Position numbers and translations under genes: made by a program
Notes under the pieces: generated by a model
The model's database searches: none
Seen by the model: only the letters and a program-made list of their open reading frames with translations
What the model was told of the DNA's origin: nothing
From: Pedobacter montanisoli
Lineage (GTDB): Bacteria > Bacteroidota > Bacteroidia > Sphingobacteriales > Sphingobacteriaceae
Assembly: GCF_022809115.1 (NCBI RefSeq)
Contig: NZ_JALGBH010000001.1
Location: 186,001-250,000 of the forward strand
Length of the DNA stretch: 64,000 bases
Reading direction: 5' to 3'
In this document: positions 55,129 to 62,303 of the stretch, one piece after another
Position numbering within the stretch: position 1 is the stretch's first letter
How the letters are laid out: the number at the start of each line of letters is the position of its first letter

Positions 55129-56106
55129 TTGACATCAGGCCTTAAAAAATCTTTTTCCTTATTACTTAAAATCGCTATTGTAGCTTTTGCTTTTTGGTTC
55201 ATTTATACCAAGCTGATCAGTAATAACGACCTTAAAAAGTTTGTATCACTTATTCAAAGCATCCCTGTATCAGAAGTTTACCTGTATTTAGGTATTGTTT
55301 TTACACTCATGCTCATCAATTGGGGTTTGGAGGCAGTTAAATGGAAAAGGCTAATTGCTCAGGTAGAACAAATCTCGTTGTGGCGAGCTATTGAATCTGT
55401 ATTCTGTGGTTTAACATGGGCCATCTTTACACCCAATCGCTTAGGCGAATATGGTGGTAGGGTTTTCTTCTTATCACCTAAAAGACGTATTGCCGGTGTG
55501 GTTGTCATGACAGTTGGCAACATTGGTCAATTGGTATTAACCAATGTATTTGGAGCCATTGCCATCTGTATTTTTGTGTATCGTTTTACCACTTTAGAAC
55601 CTATTTTATTCTTTGCGCTTTGCATACTGGCCTTTGCTTTTGCCACATTCTTTTTGGTTTTCTATTTCAATATCAAATGGGTTAACGGCATTTTACTTTC
55701 CATAAAATTTACCCGAAAGTACAAAAGGTTTTACGCCTTTCTGGCCCGATACAAAAAAGCTGAACTGTTTAAAATATTAATGATCTGCCTGGTTCGTTAT
55801 ACTGTTTTCACTTCTCAGTATCTAATCATGTTTATGTGGCTGGTACCCTCGCTTGCCTTTACAGATATTTTAATGTTGGTACCCATTTTATTCTTTGTGC
55901 AATCTTCACTACCCTCATTAGATCTATTTGATATAGGCATAAGAAGTGTAACAGGGTTGTTTTTCTTTAAGTTTGTTACCCAGCAAAATACAGCAGTTGT
56001 GGCATGTATTGCAAGTATTTGGCTCATCAATATTATAATTCCTGCTATATTAGGCTCTTATTTTGTATTTAAACTCAATTTCTTTGGAAATACTCAGCGC
56101 AATTAA
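55129..56106 (+). CDS. Lysylphosphatidylglycerol synthetase-like TM protein (flippase-like)
   Basis: This 325-residue protein has about eight helices and belongs to the large family of LPG-synthase TM domain/UPF0104 proteins, thought to move lipid-linked substrates across the membrane. Visible family positions are ALEAVKWKRLI (here GLEAVKWKRLI), FTPNRLGEYGGR and LPSLDLFDIGIRS. It begins with TTG; I see no ATG in frame near the N-terminus. It overlaps the following glycosyltransferase and starts an envelope-related run of genes. Confidence 0.85.
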   Translation: MTSGLKKSFSLLLKIAIVAFAFWFIYTKLISNNDLKKFVSLIQSIPVSEVYLYLGIVFTLMLINWGLEAVKWKRLIAQVEQISLWRAIESVFCGLTWAIFTPNRLGEYGGRVFFLSPKRRIAGVVVMTVGNIGQLVLTNVFGAIAICIFVYRFTTLEPILFFALCILAFAFATFFLVFYFNIKWVNGILLSIKFTRKYKRFYAFLARYKKAELFKILMICLVRYTVFTSQYLIMFMWLVPSLAFTDILMLVPILFFVQSSLPSLDLFDIGIRSVTGLFFFKFVTQQNTAVVACIASIWLINIIIPAILGSYFVFKLNFFGNTQRN

Positions 56107-57220
56107 TTATTTCTCTGCTTTTTTAGCCGTTATTTATGTGCTTGTGGTCTGTTTTTTTATCATAGGCTGGATTCGCATTAAATATTACCAACCTACTGCC
56201 AAAACCGGTACTACAATGGTATCTATTATTATTGCTGCACGTAACGAAGAAGATAAAATTGAAGCTACCATAAGTGATGTATTAAACCAGAATTACAACA
56301 AAGACCTCTTTGAGTTGATTATCATAGACGATAATTCTACCGACAGCACAGCATCGATCATCAGTTCTTATGCCGACAAGGGCGTGATCCTGCTTCAGTT
56401 AAAAGAAGACAAACTCATCAATTCATACAAGAAAAAAGCCATACAAACCGCTATTGGGCAAGCCAAAGGCTCATTGATCATTACTACTGATGCCGATTGC
56501 CGCATGGATTCCGACTGGTTAAAAACCATTGTAAATTATTACGAGGAGAATGGCTTTAAAATGATTTCATCACCGGTAGCTTACTTTCAGGAAAAGAACT
56601 GGTTCGAAAATGCCCAATCTCTTGAATTTTCCTATTTAATAGGTTTGGGGGCTTCAACCATAGGCAATAAAAACCCAAGTACCTGTAACGGTGCAAATCT
56701 GGCCTATGAAAAGAAAGCTTTTTTTGAAGTTGGCGGATTTACGGGCATTGATGACCTGGCATCGGGAGATGACGAATTGCTTTTACATAAAATGGCAGCG
56801 CTGTATGGCAATAAAATAGGTTTTTTAAAAAACAGAGAAGCGGTAGTTTACACACATGCCAAACCCAATTTAAAAGAGTTTATACAACAACGCAGACGTT
56901 GGGCGTCTAAAAGTACCCGATACAAAGAAAAATCAGTGATTATTCTAGGTGTAAGTATCTGGCTCTTTAACCTGAGTATTATTGTTAACGCTTTACTGGC
57001 TATATTTTTTCCTGAATCCCTACCCTTTTTACTCTTTCAGTTAGGTATTAAATTCGTTGCAGAGTTTATTTTTCTGTATAAAGTAACCGATTTCTTTAAA
57101 CGCAGGACTCTGCTAGGTTTATTGCCTGTTTTAACCCTTTTGCATATAATTTACATTGTTTATATTGGCATCGCCGGAAATTCAGGCAAATACAACTGGA
57201 AAGGAAGAATGGTTAAGTAA
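56084..57220 (+). CDS. Membrane glycosyltransferase, family 2
   Basis: A 378-residue inverting glycosyltransferase. An N-terminal helix (about 8-30) precedes the GT-A domain with SIIIAARNEEDKIEATI, IIIDDNSTDST, the metal-binding ITTDADCRMD and the QQRRRWASK motif of processive-type enzymes. Three helices follow at the C-terminus. The start is uncertain: no ATG is available, and both TTG at 56084 (giving MEILSAINYF) and TTG at 56063 overlap the upstream gene, by 23 or 44 bases. Donor and acceptor sugars are unknown. Coupling to the flippase-like protein suggests lipid-linked or surface glycan synthesis. Confidence 0.9.
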   Translation: MEILSAINYFSAFLAVIYVLVVCFFIIGWIRIKYYQPTAKTGTTMVSIIIAARNEEDKIEATISDVLNQNYNKDLFELIIIDDNSTDSTASIISSYADKGVILLQLKEDKLINSYKKKAIQTAIGQAKGSLIITTDADCRMDSDWLKTIVNYYEENGFKMISSPVAYFQEKNWFENAQSLEFSYLIGLGASTIGNKNPSTCNGANLAYEKKAFFEVGGFTGIDDLASGDDELLLHKMAALYGNKIGFLKNREAVVYTHAKPNLKEFIQQRRRWASKSTRYKEKSVIILGVSIWLFNLSIIVNALLAIFFPESLPFLLFQLGIKFVAEFIFLYKVTDFFKRRTLLGLLPVLTLLHIIYIVYIGIAGNSGKYNWKGRMVK

Positions 57221-57222
57221 TA

Positions 57223-58308
57223 ATGAGCAACAGCCCATCAAAAAAAATCTGGATTAAATTTAAACGCAATAAACTGGCTGTAGCTGGTTTAATTTTTATC
57301 TCTCTTTTAGTCATCTTAGGCACTTTAGGTTATTTGATCACTCCCGATCAAACACCTTATGCCAATACCATGCATCTGCAGCTGAGTAATAAAAAACCAG
57401 GCAGATCATTCGAGTTTCTGATCATCAGTCGTAACGATAAAGTAAAGCAGGTTAATTTCTTTAATAAAATGCTTTTTGGGCAGGAAGCCAATTTTAAAAG
57501 TGTTCCCATTACTTCTTATCGGGTTAGCCAAAATAAGGTTTATGCCCGCGAGTATATTGGTGATGATGAACAGGCCGAAGAAAAAGCCTATCCTTTAGTG
57601 AGTGGAGAAAACACTTACAAACAAACTTTTTATTTAGGTACAGATATTTATGGTCGCGATTTAATGAGCCGCCTTATTTTAGGCATCAGGGTTTCGCTTT
57701 CTGTAGGCTTAATGGCTGTGATCATTTCCCTCTTTATTGGAGTGGGCTTAGGTGCCATTGCCGGTTATTTTGGCGGAAAAGTTGATGCTGCCGTAAGCTG
57801 GTTCATGAATGTAATCTGGTCATTACCTTCGCTATTATTGGTTATAGCCATTTCGTTTGCTTTGGGTAAAGGTTTTTGGCAGATTTTTATTGCCGTTGGC
57901 CTTTCTACCTGGGTTGATGTAGCCCGCTTAGTTCGCGGACAGGTGATGGCTTTAAAGCAGGTTGAATTTGTTGAAGCTTCAAAAGCCTTGGGCTTTTCAA
58001 CTTCACGCACCATTGTAAGACATATTTTACCCAATATAGCTGGCCCTATTTTAGTGGTAGCTTCTGCAAATTTTGCTTCTGCAATTTTATTAGAAACAGG
58101 CTTGAGCTTTTTAGGTTTTGGTGCACAGCCACCTATGCCAAGCTGGGGCGGCATGATCAAAGAACATTATGGTTACATCATTATGGATGCTGCTTATTTA
58201 GCTGTTTTACCAGGTTTAGCCATTATGCTTACCGTGTACGCCTTTAATCTGGTGGCCATTAGTTTACGTGATGCCTTTGATGTTAAAGGACAAAATGCAA
58301 GTATATAA
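57223..58308 (+). CDS. Orphan OppC/DppC-type ABC permease
   Basis: This 361-residue permease has the OppC layout: first helix at about 18-40, then a large external region, then five helices. The permease signature (EAA loop) is EASKALGFSTSRTIVRHILP, followed by LLETGLSFLGFGAQPP and PSWGGMI. Compared with standard OppC (about 300 residues) there is an insert of about 75 residues after the first helix (roughly 50-125). No partner permease, ATPase or binding protein is encoded within the window, so its subunits must be elsewhere. Dipeptide, oligopeptide or nickel transport are possible. Confidence 0.92.
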   Translation: MSNSPSKKIWIKFKRNKLAVAGLIFISLLVILGTLGYLITPDQTPYANTMHLQLSNKKPGRSFEFLIISRNDKVKQVNFFNKMLFGQEANFKSVPITSYRVSQNKVYAREYIGDDEQAEEKAYPLVSGENTYKQTFYLGTDIYGRDLMSRLILGIRVSLSVGLMAVIISLFIGVGLGAIAGYFGGKVDAAVSWFMNVIWSLPSLLLVIAISFALGKGFWQIFIAVGLSTWVDVARLVRGQVMALKQVEFVEASKALGFSTSRTIVRHILPNIAGPILVVASANFASAILLETGLSFLGFGAQPPMPSWGGMIKEHYGYIIMDAAYLAVLPGLAIMLTVYAFNLVAISLRDAFDVKGQNASI

Positions 58309-58341
58309 GCACTATTTAGGCACTTAAATACAAATAAGTAT

Positions 58342-58349
58342 TAATTTTG
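58342..58349 (+). promoter_or_regulatory. TAnnTTTG box directly before the rnhB start
   Basis: TAATTTTG ends 4 bases before the ATG at 58354. If used, transcription would begin at or near the start codon, giving a leaderless message. Confidence 0.3.
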
Positions 58350-58353
58350 TATC

Positions 58354-58965
58354 ATGCTGCTAAACTGTTACCAACAAGATTTGATTGAAGCCGGCTGTGA
58401 TGAGGCCGGAAGAGGCTGCCTTGCAGGTCCGGTTTTTGCTGCTGCCGTTATCCTCCCTAAAGATTTTTATCTGGAAGGGCTGGATGACTCAAAAAAACTC
58501 AACCATAAACAACGCGAAACGCTCAGACCTTTAATTGAAGACCAGGCCATTGCTTGGGCTGTAGGCGTAGTTGATCATGAGGAAATTGACCGCATTAATA
58601 TTTTAAATGCTTCTTTTTTGGCTATGCATAGAGCTATTGAGCAACTCAAAATTAAACCCGGTTATTTAGTTATTGATGGCAACCGATTTAAAAGCTACCC
58701 CTCTATTCAGCATAGTTGCATCATCAAAGGCGATGGGAAATACCTGAATATTGCCGCAGCTTCTGTATTAGCCAAAACACATCGTGATGCTTATATGGAT
58801 GAACTTGATAAGCTTCACCCACAATACGAGTGGAGAAAAAATAAAGGCTACCCTACCATTACACATCGCAAAGTGGTGATTGAACAGGGCATGTCGCCAT
58901 TCCATCGAAAAACCTTTCAGGTTAGCTCCCCACAACTCAGCATTAACTTTATTGAAGAAGAGTAG
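58354..58965 (+). CDS. rnhB: Ribonuclease HII
   Basis: A 203-residue enzyme that removes single ribonucleotides and RNA primers from DNA. The active-site Asp16 and Glu17 are in [13 protein letters not shown], and the later Asp in YLVIDGNRF and the [12 protein letters not shown] region complete the type 2 RNase H site. Length is normal. It sits between the ABC permease and the GT4 gene (2-base gap to the latter), an arrangement that says little about function. Confidence 0.97.
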   Translation: MLLNCYQQDLIEAGCDEAGRGCLAGPVFAAAVILPKDFYLEGLDDSKKLNHKQRETLRPLIEDQAIAWAVGVVDHEEIDRINILNASFLAMHRAIEQLKIKPGYLVIDGNRFKSYPSIQHSCIIKGDGKYLNIAAASVLAKTHRDAYMDELDKLHPQYEWRKNKGYPTITHRKVVIEQGMSPFHRKTFQVSSPQLSINFIEEE

Positions 58966-58967
58966 TT

Positions 58968-60173
58968 ATGAAAGTGCTTTTGCTGACAAACCGGGTTCCT
59001 TTTCCGCCCAATAATGGGTATTCTATTGTAGTTTACAATACAATTAAAGGGCTATTGAGGCAAAATGCAGAGATTACCTTATTCAGTATCAATAGTTCAA
59101 AACATTATGTTGATGTAGATGATATTTATGATCCTGTTTTTGAAAAGATAGATTTCCATTCTTATCATATCAACACCGAAGTAAATATCTGGGACGCATT
59201 CTTTAACATTTTCTCATCAGATTCTTATAATGTTTCACGCTTTTATAGCGACGAAGCTGCTAAGCTGCTGGAGAACATTTTACGGGAAAAAGAATTTGAT
59301 GTTATACAATTTGAAGGCTTATTTGTTGTTCCCTATCTTGATACAGTAAAAGCGCTTAGCCATGCTAGATTAATTTATCGTGCTCATAATATAGAACATG
59401 ATATCTGGGAGCGACTGGCAGTAAAAGAACATTTCAGGCCTAGAAAAAAATACCTCGAATTTTTAGCCCGACGACTTAAAATATATGAAACCGAACAAAT
59501 CAACAGGTTTCACCAGATTTTTGCTATCAGTCAACGTGATAAGCAGAAATTTGTATTGATGGGTTGTCAAACCAAGTTGGATGTTTTTCCTGTGGCCATA
59601 GATCTGGCAAAATATAAAGTAGATGTTTCTAAAACCGTTTACCCTACTTTATTTCATTTAGGCGCTATGGACTGGCGGCCTAACAAAGAAGGATTAGCCT
59701 GGTTTTTAGATGAAGTATGGCCCGATATAGAAAGCCTTAGTCGCGAACTTCGCTTTTATATAGCTGGGAAAAATATGCCCAGAGATTTTTTCGAGTACGA
59801 TTCTGATAATCTTATTGTAGAAGGTGAAGTTTTTGACGCCGTTGACTTTATCAACAGCAAAGCAATTATGATTGTACCTATTTTAACTGGTACAGGTATG
59901 CGGGTAAAAATTATTGAAGGTATGGCCATGCAGAAATGTATCATTGCCACCACAGCCGCAGCCGAGGGCATAGAATACCAGCATAAAAAGAACATCCTTA
60001 TCGCTGATACCACAGATGAGTTTTATCGCCTGATTTTACAATGCCTAACACAACCTGGTATTATACAGGAGATTGGCATGAATGCCCGTATTACTGCAAA
60101 AACCAATCATGATATCTATCAGGTCACAGAAAAAATGTATGAATCTTATAAAAATTTAGTAGAAACTGCTTAA
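58968..60173 (+). CDS. Glycosyltransferase family 4 (GT-B fold)
   Basis: A 401-residue retaining-type glycosyltransferase. The N-terminal half begins LLLTNRVPFPPNNGYSIVVY, which is the opening typical of PEP-CTERM/sugar-transfer-associated GT4 proteins; the middle has RAHNIEHDIWERLA. The C-terminal donor-binding half contains FHLGAMDWRPNKEGLAWFLD, VPILTGTGMRVKIIEGMAM and the AAEGIEYQ end, equivalent to the nucleotide-sugar site with its Glu. Sugar and acceptor are unknown. It belongs to the same envelope run as the GT2 gene, two genes upstream. Confidence 0.93.
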   Translation: MKVLLLTNRVPFPPNNGYSIVVYNTIKGLLRQNAEITLFSINSSKHYVDVDDIYDPVFEKIDFHSYHINTEVNIWDAFFNIFSSDSYNVSRFYSDEAAKLLENILREKEFDVIQFEGLFVVPYLDTVKALSHARLIYRAHNIEHDIWERLAVKEHFRPRKKYLEFLARRLKIYETEQINRFHQIFAISQRDKQKFVLMGCQTKLDVFPVAIDLAKYKVDVSKTVYPTLFHLGAMDWRPNKEGLAWFLDEVWPDIESLSRELRFYIAGKNMPRDFFEYDSDNLIVEGEVFDAVDFINSKAIMIVPILTGTGMRVKIIEGMAMQKCIIATTAAAEGIEYQHKKNILIADTTDEFYRLILQCLTQPGIIQEIGMNARITAKTNHDIYQVTEKMYESYKNLVETA

Positions 60174-60245
60174 ATCTGATCATCATCTTTAAACCATAAT
60201 TAAAAAAAGATATCATATATCAATAAAAGTAATCATTCTAACAGA

Positions 60246-60253
60246 TAGCTTTG
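60246..60253 (+). promoter_or_regulatory. Candidate -7 box for the yceI-like gene
   Basis: TAGCTTTG matches TAnnTTTG 24 bases before the ATG at 60278. No TTG at proper spacing was found. Confidence 0.4.
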
Positions 60254-60277
60254 CACAAACTAAAAATCCTGATAAAA

Positions 60278-60865
60278 ATGAAATTAAAAAACTCTTTAAC
60301 TTTAGCATTGGCTCTTGTAGCTAGCTTTGCATTTTTTGCTTTTACAACAAAACCTACCGCTTACACCGTTGATGCGACCAAATCAAGCATTACTTGGGAG
60401 GGAAAGAAATTTGCCGGTTCTCATAACGGTACAGTTGGTTTAACCTCTGGTACTTTAGGTTTTAATGGTAACAACTTAGCCGAAGGTAACTTTGTAGTAA
60501 ACATGACTTCTATTAAAGACGCTGACGGAAATGCCAGTTTAGAAAAACACTTAAAAGCAGACGATTTCTTTGGGGCTGATAAATTTCCATCTGCATCTTT
60601 CGCTATTAAAAAAGTTGAAGGTAAAGGAGCTAAAGTAAATATAACTGGCGATTTAACCATTAAAGGTGTTACACAATCAGTTACTTTCCCGGCAAACATT
60701 ACTTGGAACGCAGATAAAACCGTAACCGCTACTGCAGAAAAAATTAAAATAGACAGGACTAAATATGGTATTCAATATAAGTCTAAATCAATTTTCAGCA
60801 ATATTGGCGATAATTTCATCTATGATGAGTTTATTATCAACGTAAAACTTGTTGCAAGCAAGTAA
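60278..60865 (+). CDS. YceI family periplasmic protein
   Basis: This 195-residue protein is a secreted lipocalin-like beta-barrel of the YceI group, which binds polyisoprenoid or amphiphilic molecules. The signal peptide MKLKNSLTLALALVASFAFF fixes the start. Family strings are YTVDATKSSITWEGKKFAGS, LEKHLKADDFFGADKFPSAS and VNITGDLTIKGVTQSVTFP. Polyprenyl-binding fits with a polyprenyl synthase elsewhere in the window, but there is no close linkage. It is a single-gene unit bounded by a candidate promoter and a strong terminator. Confidence 0.94.
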   Translation: MKLKNSLTLALALVASFAFFAFTTKPTAYTVDATKSSITWEGKKFAGSHNGTVGLTSGTLGFNGNNLAEGNFVVNMTSIKDADGNASLEKHLKADDFFGADKFPSASFAIKKVEGKGAKVNITGDLTIKGVTQSVTFPANITWNADKTVTATAEKIKIDRTKYGIQYKSKSIFSNIGDNFIYDEFIINVKLVASK

Positions 60866-60887
60866 TCGCAAACAAAAAAAGAAAGAT

Positions 60888-60915
60888 CCGGTTTTTAATA
60901 AACCGGTTTTTTTTT
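60888..60915 (+). terminator. Intrinsic terminator of the yceI-like gene
   Basis: CCGGTTT (60888-60894) pairs with AAACCGG (60900-60906) around a 5-base loop, followed by nine T (60907-60915). It starts 22 bases after the stop codon. Confidence 0.85.
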
Positions 60916-60957
60916 GTAAAAAAATTGATGCAGCTTTTTTATTATATTGCAGTAATT

Positions 60958-60965
60958 TACATTTG
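60958..60965 (+). promoter_or_regulatory. Candidate -7 box for the response regulator
   Basis: TACATTTG matches TAnnTTTG 42 bases before the ATG at 61008, downstream of the yceI terminator. A TTG at the usual distance is missing. Confidence 0.4.
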
Positions 60966-61007
60966 CCTACATTCCACAAGGAATACACACACAACTTAAA
61001 ATTTAAA

Positions 61008-61412
61008 ATGGTTGATAAAACAGTCAATCTGCTGGTTATAGATGATGATGACATCAATATCTTCATTATCAAAAAAATAGTCGAAAAAACCGACTATGAT
61101 GTAAAGATGTTGTCTAAAAACAATGGACAACAGGCTATAGATTACATCAAAGAGCTCATAGAAAACCACGCAGAGTTACCTCATCTGATGCTCATAGATA
61201 TTAACATGCCGGTTTTAAACGGTTGGGAATTTATCGAGGCTTTTGAAAGTCTTAACATTCAAACGCCAATTGATATGTATATGCTTTCCTCCTCCGTTTA
61301 CGAGAACGATATCGAAAAAGCCAAAACCTACAAAACAATAAAGGGCTTTATCTCAAAACCCCTCTCTATTGAAAAATTAAAAGAACTAATTAACGACATT
61401 CTCTCTAAATAA
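61008..61412 (+). CDS. Stand-alone response regulator (receiver domain only)
   Basis: A 134-residue CheY-like receiver with no output domain. The acidic pocket is Asp12-Asp13 in LLVIDDDDIN, the phosphorylated residue is Asp64 in LMLIDINMPVLNGWEF, and the conserved Lys is in GFISKPLS. The ATG at 61008 gives an N-terminus starting directly with the domain; the frame is open further upstream, but that sequence would cover the terminator and promoter. No histidine kinase is nearby, so its partner is unknown. The 3-prime end overlaps the convergent hydrolase gene by 8 bases. Confidence 0.92.
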   Translation: MVDKTVNLLVIDDDDINIFIIKKIVEKTDYDVKMLSKNNGQQAIDYIKELIENHAELPHLMLIDINMPVLNGWEFIEAFESLNIQTPIDMYMLSSSVYENDIEKAKTYKTIKGFISKPLSIEKLKELINDILSK

Positions 61413-62175
61413 TCTGAAACTTCTCTCCATCAAACCCAATATAAGCCTGTGTTTTTGATTTAGAATGGTAAAACAGACATTTCCAGTTTTCCTGAGCTGC
61501 TTTGTGTCCAAATTCATCGCGTAGCTCCATCGCTTTTCTTCCATCATAATCATATTTAGCAATAAATTTCCGCAAAAGCTCTTCTGGTTCGGGCAGAACA
61601 TCTCCACCAAAAAACACTTTATCTTCACCATCATCAAACAAAAACACCTGATGATACGGACAATGTGCTCCAGTTAATTCATAACTCACCTCATCTGTCA
61701 GTTTTCCTGAACCTTCTACCAATTCAATTTGTGCATTACGCTGTATAAACTCAAAGATTTCAGGATGATAAGAAGAAGATTTACTCGAAAAGGCAGTTTC
61801 CCACTCACCCCTCTGCATCACATAAGTAGCATGCGGAAAACTCAATTCTACTTTGCCATTATAGCTATGTACCATACCTCCTGAATGATCAAAATGCAAG
61901 TGAGACATTAAAACCATGCTCACATCTTCGGGTTCAAAACCGGCTTCACGGATATGATGATGCAATTGAAGATTGCCTTGCTCATCACTATAACCCAAAC
62001 CTGTATCTAAAAGCATCAGTTCGTTTCCACACTTTACCAGAAAAGGCTGTACATGAATAAATAAGGATGCCGGCCTGTCTTTAAAATTATCTTTAAGCGG
62101 ATCAAAAGGAATAAATTTCTTAGTGGCATCTACTGAGTATGAACCTTCTTTAAGTGTAAAAACCTGAATAGACAT
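61405..62175 (-). CDS. Metallo-beta-lactamase-fold hydrolase
   Basis: This 256-residue cytoplasmic protein has the MBL metal site HLHFDH at residues 92-97 in LMSHLHFDHSGGM, a preceding LLDTGLGY, and later ligands in GAHCPYHQVF and FFGGDVLPEP. Such enzymes include lactonases, quinolone-type hydrolases and glyoxalase II relatives; nothing in the sequence fixes the substrate. The ATG at 62175 (MSIQVFTLKEGSYSVD) is the family-like start; the longer frame would overlap recJ. It has a possible TATATTTG box at 62222-62229 on its own strand and is divergent to recJ. Confidence 0.9.
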   Translation of the reverse strand: MSIQVFTLKEGSYSVDATKKFIPFDPLKDNFKDRPASLFIHVQPFLVKCGNELMLLDTGLGYSDEQGNLQLHHHIREAGFEPEDVSMVLMSHLHFDHSGGMVHSYNGKVELSFPHATYVMQRGEWETAFSSKSSSYHPEIFEFIQRNAQIELVEGSGKLTDEVSYELTGAHCPYHQVFLFDDGEDKVFFGGDVLPEPEELLRKFIAKYDYDGRKAMELRDEFGHKAAQENWKCLFYHSKSKTQAYIGFDGEKFQII

Positions 62176-62303
62176 TGTTTTATAGATAAAAATTAAATTG
62201 ATATATTTACGAGCAATACTGCAAATATAATTAACCCGTATGAGCTTAACCTCATATGATTGTCTGCTTACATAAAATTTGCTCAAAAAACATTTAACAG
62301 CCA

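Noticed and set aside
60849-61007. 53-residue N-terminal extension of the response regulator
   Set aside because: It would cover the yceI terminator and a promoter-like box, and the receiver domain starts at the ATG at 61008.
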